A stretch of 35,027 bases of DNA, from contig JAEEJZ010000028.1 in the NCBI GenBank assembly GCA_016282145.1, positions 1 to 35,027 on the forward strand, read 5' to 3'. A model generated the notes under the pieces. The model saw only the letters and a list, made by a program, of their open reading frames with translations, was not told where the DNA came from and ran no database searches. How positions within the stretch are numbered: position 1 is the first letter of the stretch; the number at the start of each line of letters is the position of its first letter. The position numbers were made by a program, and so were the translations under genes. Of this stretch, positions 6,663-14,073 are shown piece after piece. Origin of the DNA: Bacteroidales bacterium. Lineage in GTDB: Bacteria; Bacteroidota; Bacteroidia; Bacteroidales; UBA932.

Positions 6663-7439
6663 TCAGGCTCTCTCATAAATCAGTACCTTGTCTCGGTTGA
6701 TGCTGTCCTTCGCAAACGGTTTAATGGATCCTTCTGCAACTAAATCAACCTTTCTCCCAAGTATGCTTTCCAATTCATTGATCATTCCCGCATATTTCAA
6801 AAGTCCCACTGGGACGGAACGATCCAAATCCACAAGAATATCTATATCGCTATCAGGCTTTTCTTCCATTCTGGAAAATGATCCAAACACCCAGGCCCTT
6901 TTAACGGGCTCCTTCAGGAAGAAATCTTGAATTCGCTGTATAATCTGAACACGCTCTTGATTAATTCGATTGACACGGCTCAAGGTCTCTTCTTTTTCTC
7001 CTTTCCTTCCTGCGTATCTGAGAAGGCGGGAAATGTTAACGGGGTACAGTTCAAAAGCTCTTTGATATTCATTCTGAATGATTCCATCTGCCAAAGAAGC
7101 ATATTCCTTATCTGAATCACGATCTACCAGAAGCTTTTCCAGCGTGGGGACCATGATGCCTTCTTCATCGCGTAACGGCGCTTCGGAAACCAGCGGTTTG
7201 ATCAGGATAAAATCGTGGAGGTCATTAATCATAGGGTAGGCGTTCTTGATAAGCGCGACATCCTCGAACTGTTGTTTTAAGGATGTGCGGACCTGATCGC
7301 ACATATTCTTGGGGACCTCTACGACAAGGTTCCTGCCATTATCCGTGATGCAGTGATTCATCCCTTCGAATGAGGCAGTCAGGTAGTCTGCAACCTCCCG
7401 CATCTTTGGCGTTATGATGCTTTTATACTCCATTCCCAT
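6663..7439 (-). CDS. AbiEi-like / minimal nucleotidyltransferase fusion protein
   Basis: A 258-residue protein with two parts. Residues about 1-150 resemble the C-terminal part of AbiEi-type proteins (I believe DUF6577-like), with LHDFILIKPLVSEAP and a VPTLEKLLVDRDSDKEY stretch. Residues about 155-258 are a minimal nucleotidyltransferase: GSFSR at 186-190, D198 and D200 in DSDIDILVD, and a third acidic residue D232 in KVDLV. Such MNT domains act as antitoxins of HEPN toxins or as AMP-transferring enzymes, and AbiEi proteins are antitoxins of a nucleotidyltransferase toxin, so this protein combines both themes. No HEPN or AbiEii partner is adjacent. It has the same AT-rich composition as the restriction genes and points toward hsdR. 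ATG at 7439 follows a good -7 box; MEYK at 7433 is an alternative start. Confidence 0.7.
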   Translation of the reverse strand: MGMEYKSIITPKMREVADYLTASFEGMNHCITDNGRNLVVEVPKNMCDQVRTSLKQQFEDVALIKNAYPMINDLHDFILIKPLVSEAPLRDEEGIMVPTLEKLLVDRDSDKEYASLADGIIQNEYQRAFELYPVNISRLLRYAGRKGEKEETLSRVNRINQERVQIIQRIQDFFLKEPVKRAWVFGSFSRMEEKPDSDIDILVDLDRSVPVGLLKYAGMINELESILGRKVDLVAEGSIKPFAKDSINRDKVLIYERA

Positions 7440-7447
7440 ATTTTTTG

Positions 7448-7455
7448 CAAATATA
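7448..7455 (-). promoter_or_regulatory. -7 box of the nucleotidyltransferase gene
   Basis: TATATTTG on the minus strand, 8 bases upstream of the ATG at 7439. No clear TTTG is seen 19-21 bases further up. The site lies on the AT-rich side of the compositional boundary. Confidence 0.5.
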
Positions 7456-7536
7456 GTTATTTTGGCAATAATTCATAAAAATTGCCATAGAAATAATTTG
7501 CGAAGCGGCGTTCAGCCGGAGTGCCGTGAGGGTTCG

Positions 7537-7553
7537 GGCGGCAGAAGGCCGCC
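7537..7553. terminator. GC-rich hairpin after recQ
   Basis: GGCGGC (7537-7542) pairs with GCCGCC (7548-7553) around a 5-base loop, 24 bases after the recQ stop on the minus strand. It has no T-run, so termination is plausible but unproven. It closes the ten-gene run. Confidence 0.4.
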
Positions 7554-7576
7554 GCTGAAGCTGGTCAGGAGACAAG

Positions 7577-9283
7577 TCACCGTTCCCGGTCGCGGCAGAG
7601 GTCGCAGCAGCCGCAGGGGGCGGCGTCCTCCTCGCCGAAGTAGGCGAGCATATAGGAACTGCGGCAACCCTCCGGCCCGAGGTTCAGGTAGCCCTCCATC
7701 GCGGCACAGCGTTCCTCGGCCCTTTCGCGCAGCAGATGGTAACGGGCCGGGTCAAGGTTGAGGTTGCCGGGCTGCAGACGGCCGTGGCGGAGTTCGATGA
7801 CACTGCTGTGATCCGAGGGGATATAGTTGATGAAATGCTCGAGCGACATCCGGTAAAGCAACTGCCGCAACCGGGGTACATCCAGGTCGCATCCGGCGGC
7901 CACCCGCTGCTCGTCGATATCTACACTGAAAGAGAAAATTCCCGGATAGGCGCGCATCAGGAACTCAAAGACCTGGGCTGCCTTCGGATCGGGGAACGAG
8001 AGTTCATAAATGCCCGAGCGCGGCACGATAATGCCCACGCGCGTGCGGATATCCAGATCCTCGGTATAGATGAGGTGCCCGCTGCGCTCCAGATAGCGGA
8101 TGGCATAGAGCGCGGAGGCCTGGTTCAAATGGAAGTGGCGGGTGAATTCCAGCGCATCAAAGCGCAACTGCCGCCCTTCGCCGGCCTCATAGGGGATGGA
8201 ATAAAACTGATGCAGTTTCTGATAGACGTCGGCGATATAGTCCAGCGTAGGGAAGGATAGCGCGGTAAGCTGATGCATACGCGTGACATCCGTCGCATTC
8301 CACAGCAGCACGGCATAGGCCCGCAGCCCGTCCCGTCCGGCACGTCCCGCCTCCTGGAAATAAGCCTCCGGACTGTCCGGAAGGTCGAGGTGCGCGACAA
8401 AGCGCACATCGGGCTTGTCGATACCCATCCCGAAGGCATTCGTGCACACCATGACGCGGATGCGGCCGTCTTTCCACTCCGCCTGGCGCAGGGCGCGGCT
8501 CTCCGCTCCCAGCCCGGCGTGATAATAAGAAGCGCTGATACCGTTGTCCCGCAGGAAAGCGGCGGTCTCCTCACACATCTTCCGATGCCGCAGGTACACG
8601 ATGCCTGAGCCCTGTAGCTTCTGGCAGATCGCGAGCAACTTGCCCTGCTTATCCTCACACTTGCGGACGATATAACTGAGGTTCGGGCGCGCAAAGCCGC
8701 CTTTGAGCATCAGCGGCTCGCGGAAACCCAGTTTCTCCATAATGTCGCCGGCCACCTGCGGCGTAGCGGTGGCGGTCAGCGCCAGCAGGGGAGCGTGGAC
8801 CAGTTCGCGGATTTCGCCGATACGAAGGTACTCCGGGCGGAAGTCATAGCCCCACTGCGAGATACAGTGCGCCTCGTCCACCACGATGCGGCTGATGCCC
8901 AGTACATCGATATAAGAGCGGAACAGGCGCGTACAGAGCCTTTCGGGCGATATATACAGGAACTTGCAGTCGCCGTAGGCGGCATTGTTCAGGGTCCGGT
9001 CCACTTCGGCGCGGCCCATGCCCGCGTGGATGCAGAGCGCCTTGATACCGCGATCCCCGAGGTTCTGCACCTGGTCCCGCATCAGGGCGATCAGGGGAGT
9101 GATGACGAGGGTCAGCCCCTCCGTCATCAGCCCGGGAACCTGGAAACAAATGGATTTGCCGCCGCCCGTAGGCAGGATGGCCAGGACATCGCGCCCCTCC
9201 AGCGATGCAGCAATGATCTCTTCCTGCATCGGCCTGAAGCTCTCGTGGCCCCAGTATTGCCTAAGGGTTTCGAGCGCGGTCAC
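7577..9283 (-). CDS. recQ: RecQ-family ATP-dependent DNA helicase, short form
   Basis: A 568-residue 3'-5' DNA helicase for recombination and repair. Visible are Walker A TGGGKS (39-44), DEAH (136-139), the aromatic-rich loop QWGYDFRPEY (143-152), and the late motifs GMGIDKPDVR and QEAGRAGRDG. The zinc site is C540, C557, C560 and C563, with the same spacing (17, 3, 3) as E. coli RecQ, but it lies at the very C-terminus after about 190 residues of helical and winged-helix-like sequence. No HRDC domain follows. E. coli RecQ places zinc, then winged helix, then HRDC. The start is GTG at 9283, 7 bases after the dnaJ stop. It is the last gene of the run. Confidence 0.9.
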   Translation of the reverse strand: MTALETLRQYWGHESFRPMQEEIIAASLEGRDVLAILPTGGGKSICFQVPGLMTEGLTLVITPLIALMRDQVQNLGDRGIKALCIHAGMGRAEVDRTLNNAAYGDCKFLYISPERLCTRLFRSYIDVLGISRIVVDEAHCISQWGYDFRPEYLRIGEIRELVHAPLLALTATATPQVAGDIMEKLGFREPLMLKGGFARPNLSYIVRKCEDKQGKLLAICQKLQGSGIVYLRHRKMCEETAAFLRDNGISASYYHAGLGAESRALRQAEWKDGRIRVMVCTNAFGMGIDKPDVRFVAHLDLPDSPEAYFQEAGRAGRDGLRAYAVLLWNATDVTRMHQLTALSFPTLDYIADVYQKLHQFYSIPYEAGEGRQLRFDALEFTRHFHLNQASALYAIRYLERSGHLIYTEDLDIRTRVGIIVPRSGIYELSFPDPKAAQVFEFLMRAYPGIFSFSVDIDEQRVAAGCDLDVPRLRQLLYRMSLEHFINYIPSDHSSVIELRHGRLQPGNLNLDPARYHLLRERAEERCAAMEGYLNLGPEGCRSSYMLAYFGEEDAAPCGCCDLCRDRER

Positions 9284-9290
9284 GGGAATA

Positions 9291-10484
9291 TCAGAAGTAT
9301 TTGCTTTCCTTCTCGAAGAGGGCGCGGTCGTCGCGGTTGGGATCCGGCTTCATCGCGCCGTTGTTGCGCAGGTCCTCGAAGAACTTCTTCTGCTCGCGGT
9401 CCAGCTTGCGCGGAATCCATACGAGAATCTTCACATAAAGGTTGCCCTTGCCGTAACTGTTGACCATCGGCATCCCCTTGCCCCGCAGGACGGTCACCGT
9501 GCCGGACTGGGTGCCGGCATCGATCTTCAGCCGATGCGGCCCGTCGAGCGTAGGTACCTCGATCTCACAGCCGAGCACCGCTTCCGGAAGCGAAATCACC
9601 CGGGTATAGAAGAGGTTCTCGCCCTCTCGTTTGAGCGTGTTGTGCGGGAGTTCCTCGATGACGACCAGGAGGTCGCCGTTGAGGCCGTCCTTCCCGGCGC
9701 TGTGGCCTTCTCCGCGGACATTGAGCTGCATCCCGTTCTCCACGCCGGCGGGAATCGTGACCTTCACCTTCTCGCGGATGCGTTCCAACCCCGTTCCCTT
9801 GCATTTCGGGCAGGGATTGGTGACGATCTTCCCCCGTCCGCCGCACTGCGGGCAGACCGCATAAGAGAGCGACATACCGAAGATGCCGCGCATCCGCTGC
9901 TCCACCTGTCCGCGGCCGTTGCAGGTCGGGCAGGTCTTGACATCGGAAGCATTCTTGGTACCGACACCGCCGCATTCGCGACAAGGGCGGTTATGCTCGA
10001 TCTCCACCTCCTTGGTACAGCCTTTGGCCATCTCCTCGAGGGTAAGGCGCACGCGGGTGCGGATATCGCGGCCACGCATACGGACACTGCCGCCGTTTCC
10101 GCCGAAACCTCCGCCAAAGCCGCCGAAGCCGCCACCACCGCCGAAGAAACTGCCGAAGGCGCCGCCGAAGAGGTCGCGAAGCACATCATTGATATCGCCG
10201 AAGCCTTCGAAGCCGCCGGCACCGCCGAAGCCCGCACTGCCGTCCACGCCGGCAAAGCCGAACTGGTCGTACTTCGCGCGCTTCTGCTCGTCGCTCAGCA
10301 CCGAATACGCCTCCGACGCCTCCTTGAACTTCTCCTCCGCAGCCTTCTTGTCCGCGTCGGAATCGCCCACGTGGCGGTCCGGATGCCATTTCAGCGCCGC
10401 TTTCTTGTAAGCGCTCTTTATTTCGTCGAGGGTGGCCTTCTTATCGACGCCCAACACCTCGTAGTAATCTCTTTTCTCTGCCAT
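9291..10484 (-). CDS. dnaJ: chaperone DnaJ (Hsp40)
   Basis: A 397-residue type I DnaJ that stimulates the DnaK ATPase and delivers unfolded clients. The J domain carries KWHPDRHVGDSD with the essential HPD. The Gly/Phe-rich linker is long and repetitive (FGGGGGFGGFGGGFGG). The zinc domain has all four repeats, CRECGGVG, CPTCNGRG, CPQCGGRG and CPKCKGTG, followed by the substrate-binding C-terminal domains. The start is ATG at 10484 (MAEKRDYYEVLG), one base after the grpE stop; the in-frame TTG upstream is inside grpE. dnaK is not in the window. Confidence 0.97.
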   Translation of the reverse strand: MAEKRDYYEVLGVDKKATLDEIKSAYKKAALKWHPDRHVGDSDADKKAAEEKFKEASEAYSVLSDEQKRAKYDQFGFAGVDGSAGFGGAGGFEGFGDINDVLRDLFGGAFGSFFGGGGGFGGFGGGFGGNGGSVRMRGRDIRTRVRLTLEEMAKGCTKEVEIEHNRPCRECGGVGTKNASDVKTCPTCNGRGQVEQRMRGIFGMSLSYAVCPQCGGRGKIVTNPCPKCKGTGLERIREKVKVTIPAGVENGMQLNVRGEGHSAGKDGLNGDLLVVIEELPHNTLKREGENLFYTRVISLPEAVLGCEIEVPTLDGPHRLKIDAGTQSGTVTVLRGKGMPMVNSYGKGNLYVKILVWIPRKLDREQKKFFEDLRNNGAMKPDPNRDDRALFEKESKYF

Positions 10485-10485
10485 A

Positions 10486-11025
10486 TTATACACCAACAAC
10501 TACTTTAGCATAACGGAGTATCTTACCATTGAGCGTATAGCCCGTCTGAACGACATCGATGACCTTGCCCTTCAGCGCCTCGTCCGGCGTAGGGAACTGC
10601 GTCACCGCCTCGTGAAAATCCGTATCGAATTCGGCTCCCTTCGCCTCGATGGCCTTCAGTCCCAGGGTATGCAGATAATCGATCAACTTCTTGTAAATCA
10701 GCGCCACGCCATTGGTCTCACTGTCCTCGGCACTGACGCCCAGCAGCGCCATTCCACGCTCGCAGTCATCCAGGATGGGCAGCAGCCCCTCGATGGTCTT
10801 GGACGCAGCGGAAGCCGTAATGGCCAGCTTCTCCTCGGCACTGCGCCGGCGGAAGGTGTCGAACTCCGCCATCAGGCGAAGATAACTGTCCTTCTCCGCT
10901 GCCAATTTGTCAGCGACTTCCTTCATCTGCTGTTCGGTATAAACCTTCTTCTCTTCTTCTTTCACCGCCTTCTTTGCCTGTTCCGGCTTTTTGGCGGCTT
11001 GCTTTTCTTTTATGTCTTTTCCCAT
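10486..11025 (-). CDS. grpE: nucleotide exchange factor GrpE
   Basis: A 179-residue cochaperone that releases ADP from DnaK. It has a charged Lys/Glu-rich N-terminus, the long dimerising helix (about 40-85, with RLMAEFDTFRRRSAEEK), and the C-terminal beta-domain with GLKAIEAKGAEFDTDFHEAV and a VVQTGYTLNGKILRYAKVVV ending, all standard for the family. ATG at 11025 (MGKDIKEK) is preferred over an in-frame upstream start whose 21 residues are unlike any GrpE. The 84 bases separating it from trkA are the largest gap in the run; no clear TAnnTTTG box was found there. Confidence 0.95.
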   Translation of the reverse strand: MGKDIKEKQAAKKPEQAKKAVKEEEKKVYTEQQMKEVADKLAAEKDSYLRLMAEFDTFRRRSAEEKLAITASAASKTIEGLLPILDDCERGMALLGVSAEDSETNGVALIYKKLIDYLHTLGLKAIEAKGAEFDTDFHEAVTQFPTPDEALKGKVIDVVQTGYTLNGKILRYAKVVVGV

Positions 11026-11109
11026 TCTGTTGTGGTAGTCTATTATCGTCTTTATACAACAATGGCAAGCCGTCAAATAGCCTGCCACCGTTCAAATCTT
11101 GACTTTTTG

Positions 11110-12471
11110 TCAACGGAACAATTTATCCACCGCCTTGGCGGAAGCCCCCATCGAGAAGACCACCACCCGGTCGCCGGGATGAATCTGCGTATTGCCGACG
11201 GCGATCTCCGCCTCATTCCCGCGGATAATCCCGCCCACGATCGCATTCTCGGGGAAGGAGATGTCCTTGAGCGGCGCCTTCGTCACCGGGCAGCCGGCTT
11301 CCACGAAATACTCCATCACCTCGGCATTGGTGCCCGCCATATACTTGACAAAGCGCGCCTTGCTGCTCAGTGTATATTTGAGGATGCGGCTCGCGGTAAT
11401 GAGTTTCCGGTTGATCACCTGGTCCACGCCCATCTCCTCGGCCAGGCGGATATACTCTATGTTCTCCACCGCGGCGATCGAACTGGCAATGCCCAACTTC
11501 TCCGCAGCCACGCAGGAAAGGATATTGCTCTCGTCCTTGTTCGTCAGGGCGATGAAGGTATCGAATTCGCCGATGGACTCTTCCAGCAGGAAATCGGAGT
11601 TGCGGCCGTCGCCGTTCACGATGAGAATACTGTCCGGCAGACGCTCGGAAAGCGCGATGCAGCGCTCCCTGTCCTTGTCGATGATCTTCACGCGGATGCC
11701 CTGGGCATCGAGGCTCCGGGCCAGCATCTCGGCGGTCGGCGTCCCGCCCATGATCATCGCCGCGCCGGTACGGACGCGGGTATCGCCGAAAAAGCGCCTC
11801 AGGCATTCCTCGCCCTCTTCCTTGGAAATGGTGAAGACAAGGTCGCCGAAGCGGAAGCGCGTGTCGAGTTTCGGGATGATGGTGCTGTCGGAGCGCGATA
11901 CGGCGATAATGCGGAATTTCTGCAGGTCTTCGGGCGGGTTCATCGCCACGAATTCCGACAGGCGCATATCCGGCAGCGAGGAATTCTCGTCGAGGCGGAA
12001 TACGGAAATTTTCAGCTTTCCGTGCGCAAAATCCATATTGTCGCTCGAAAGGTTGTTCGCCAGCGCATCGACGATCTCGTCCGCAGCGATGCGTTCGGGG
12101 TAGATGACCTGGTCGATGCCGACTTCACGCAGCAGGCGACGGCTTTCGCTGCGGAGCATCTCTTCATCGCCGACGCGGGCGATGACGCGCTTCGCGCCGA
12201 GTTTCTTCGCGAGGATGGCACCCATCAGGTTCACTTCCTGCGGAACGAAGGGGTAAACGGCGATATAGAGGTCCGCTTCCGCCACTTCGGCCCGCTCAAG
12301 TACCTCCAGCGAGGAAGGGGTGCCTTCGATCGTCTCTACGTCGGCATAGCCGGAAAGACGGGAAAGCCTGGCCCCGTCATCGTCGATGACCGTGACGGCG
12401 TGACCGTCGGAACGCAGCATTTTGGCGAGGTGGGAACCCACCTCACCGGCACCTTCAATGACGACTTTCAT
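11110..12471 (-). CDS. trkA: Trk-type potassium uptake regulatory protein TrkA
   Basis: A 453-residue cytosolic NAD-binding gating subunit of Trk/Ktr potassium channels. It is built as two tandem RCK units. The first Rossmann fold begins VIEGAGEVGSHLAKML (GxGxxG at 7-12) and is followed by an RCK_C domain; the second nucleotide-binding fold starts near IMGGTPTAEMLARSL, a variant without the full glycine motif, and ends in another RCK_C domain. The membrane partner TrkH, often adjacent, is not in the window. Its start overlaps the 3' end of the glycosyltransferase gene by 17 bases, which implies translational coupling. Confidence 0.92.
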   Translation of the reverse strand: MKVVIEGAGEVGSHLAKMLRSDGHAVTVIDDDGARLSRLSGYADVETIEGTPSSLEVLERAEVAEADLYIAVYPFVPQEVNLMGAILAKKLGAKRVIARVGDEEMLRSESRRLLREVGIDQVIYPERIAADEIVDALANNLSSDNMDFAHGKLKISVFRLDENSSLPDMRLSEFVAMNPPEDLQKFRIIAVSRSDSTIIPKLDTRFRFGDLVFTISKEEGEECLRRFFGDTRVRTGAAMIMGGTPTAEMLARSLDAQGIRVKIIDKDRERCIALSERLPDSILIVNGDGRNSDFLLEESIGEFDTFIALTNKDESNILSCVAAEKLGIASSIAAVENIEYIRLAEEMGVDQVINRKLITASRILKYTLSSKARFVKYMAGTNAEVMEYFVEAGCPVTKAPLKDISFPENAIVGGIIRGNEAEIAVGNTQIHPGDRVVVFSMGASAKAVDKLFR

Positions 12472-13465
12472 AATCTCTGAGGTATTGGAATTTCTTTTCT
12501 CCCTTCATCCGGCCGAGCCGCATCAGGCAGATGCTGGTGTAGCCTGCGGGCCGGAAGGGGGCGTTTCCGCGCTGGTCCTTGAGCTTGCGGAACTCGCGGT
12601 GTGCCCGCCGTACGGCCTTGGCACAGGCCTTCTTGGCGTTCAGGAAATAAAAGATGCAGGCCCCGATGTCCAGCAGATACCGGGTCCCGATGATGAGCGA
12701 AGAACGCAGCGAGCGCGGCAGGTTCTTGTGGAGCATCAGGAGGTTGTTGCGGAAATTGAGCTGCAGCTTGAACGGGGATTCCGGCGGCAGGGTACCTCCG
12801 CCGACGTGATAGACCGTCGAGGCAGGCACGACATTGACCTCATAGCCGGCGAGTTGTATCCGCCAGCAGTAGTCGATTTCCTCCATATGGGCGAAAAAGC
12901 GCTCGTCCAGACCGCCCAGTTGCTCCCAGAGCCTGCGCCGCGTCAGAAGGCAGGCGCCGCTGACCCACATCACGGAGGCGGGGCTGTCGTACTGGCCCTT
13001 GTCCTCTTCGGTCTCCCGGAGGATGCGGCCGCGGCAGAAAGGATAACCGAAGCGGTCCAGCCAGCCGCCCGCGGCGCCGGCATATTCGAAGCGCTCGCGG
13101 TGATACCAGGAATGCAGTTTGGGCCCGCAGACCCCGCATTCGGGATGGTTGTCCATCCAGTCGACAAGCGGCTCGAGCCAGCCCTTGGGAACTTCGATAT
13201 CGGAATTGAGCAGCAGGAAGTACTCTGCGTCTACCTGCTTCAGGGCCCGGTTATAGCCGCCCGTGAAACCAAAATTGTGATCCAGGCGGATGAGCCGGAC
13301 TTCCGGGAATTTTTCAGCGACAAGGTCGGCCGATCCGTCGTGGGAGCAATTGTCCGCCACCACGACTTCTGCATCCAGCCCCTGCACGCTTTCCAGCAGC
13401 GGGGGAAGGAAGCGCTCCAGGAATTCCCGGGTGTTCCAGTTCAGGATGACGACGGCCGTTTTCAT
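12455..13465 (-). CDS. family 2 glycosyltransferase
   Basis: A 336-residue GT-A fold enzyme that resembles rhamnosyl- or WcaE-like transferases acting on cell-surface polysaccharide. The N-terminus is the classic MKTAVVILNWNTREFLERFL; the sugar-nucleotide site has VVADNCSHDGS, and LLLNSDIEV supplies the metal-binding acidic motif. The acceptor-side signature GGLDERFFAHMEEIDYCWR is intact. There is one moderately hydrophobic stretch near SLIIGTRYLLDIGACIFYFL that could associate with the membrane. The donor and acceptor cannot be read from sequence. The ATG at 13465 overlaps the stop of the FKBP gene (ATGA). No other polysaccharide genes are nearby, so it is an isolated transferase in a housekeeping run. 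Confidence 0.85.
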   Translation of the reverse strand: MKTAVVILNWNTREFLERFLPPLLESVQGLDAEVVVADNCSHDGSADLVAEKFPEVRLIRLDHNFGFTGGYNRALKQVDAEYFLLLNSDIEVPKGWLEPLVDWMDNHPECGVCGPKLHSWYHRERFEYAGAAGGWLDRFGYPFCRGRILRETEEDKGQYDSPASVMWVSGACLLTRRRLWEQLGGLDERFFAHMEEIDYCWRIQLAGYEVNVVPASTVYHVGGGTLPPESPFKLQLNFRNNLLMLHKNLPRSLRSSLIIGTRYLLDIGACIFYFLNAKKACAKAVRRAHREFRKLKDQRGNAPFRPAGYTSICLMRLGRMKGEKKFQYLRDYESRH

Positions 13466-14070
13466 TTCTTTTCGCAATCGCAGTCTCCGCCACAGTCGCA
13501 GTCTCCGCCACAATCACACTCCTTGCCTTCTTCGTGGCAGCATCCTTCGCCCTTCTCCTTGTGGCAGTTTCCCTTCTCCTTGTGGCAGTTGCCCTTTCCG
13601 TGGCAGCAGTGGCCCTTTTCTTCCCCGGTGGCTTCGCGTACGCTTTCCACCTTGCCCGTGAAGTGGAGGGTCTTGCCCGCCATCGGGTGGTTGAAGTCCA
13701 TCAGCACGTTCTGCTCATCGACGGAAATGACGCAGCCCTGGACGAGGTTCCCGTTGTTGTCGACCATCGGGATGACGTTCCCGGGTACGAGGAGGTCGTC
13801 GCGGACCTTGCCGTTCTGGGTGAAAGCGGCCTTGGGCAGGGGAATCCGCATCGCGGGATCCACGGTGCCGTAACCTTCTTCAGGACTGAGGGTAAAGGCG
13901 AAATCATCGCCCGCCGCCTTGCCTTCGAGTTCGGTCTCGAACTTCGGAAGGAGCATGCCGGCTCCGTGGGTGTATTCAAGGGGCCTGTCGGCACTGGCGC
14001 TGTCCGCCACCTTGCCGTCCACGGTCAGGGTGTAGCTCAGGGCTACCACTTTATTCTTCTCGATTTTCAT
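13462..14070 (-). CDS. slyD: SlyD-like FKBP peptidyl-prolyl isomerase with Cys/His-rich metal-binding tail
   Basis: A 202-residue cytosolic FKBP-type prolyl isomerase and chaperone. The FKBP core (1-72 and 118-148) and the inserted chaperone flap (about 73-117) have the SlyD layout, including the hallmark DFNHPMAGKTLHF. The tail from residue 151 carries 12 cysteines and 5 histidines in short repeats (NCHKEKG twice, then CDCGGD units). E. coli SlyD has a His/Cys-rich tail that binds nickel and zinc and works in metal delivery, so the same role is likely here. This tail favours CxC pairs over histidine runs, which suggests thiophilic metals. It follows tldE by 3 bases and overlaps the next gene by 4. 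The 18-bp tandem DNA repeat in the tail makes its length prone to change. Confidence 0.85.
   Translation of the reverse strand: MKIEKNKVVALSYTLTVDGKVADSASADRPLEYTHGAGMLLPKFETELEGKAAGDDFAFTLSPEEGYGTVDPAMRIPLPKAAFTQNGKVRDDLLVPGNVIPMVDNNGNLVQGCVISVDEQNVLMDFNHPMAGKTLHFTGKVESVREATGEEKGHCCHGKGNCHKEKGNCHKEKGEGCCHEEGKECDCGGDCDCGGDCDCEKK
13481..13516. repeat. 18-bp tandem repeat encoding the CDCGGD tail of the FKBP
   Basis: Two adjacent 18-base units, cagtctccgccacagtcg (13481-13498) and a near copy (13499-13516), plus a partial unit beyond. Each whole unit adds six residues in frame, so copy-number change would lengthen or shorten the metal-binding tail without a frameshift. Confidence 0.8.
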
Positions 14071-14073
14071 ATT

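Noticed and set aside
8985..12480. Long plus-strand frames (507 and 622 codons) opposite dnaJ, grpE and trkA
   Set aside because: They cross several well-recognised minus-strand genes, have no motifs, and are explained by composition.
13481..13516. Short CRISPR-like array
   Set aside because: The repeats are directly adjacent with no spacers, in frame in the FKBP tail, and number only two to three.
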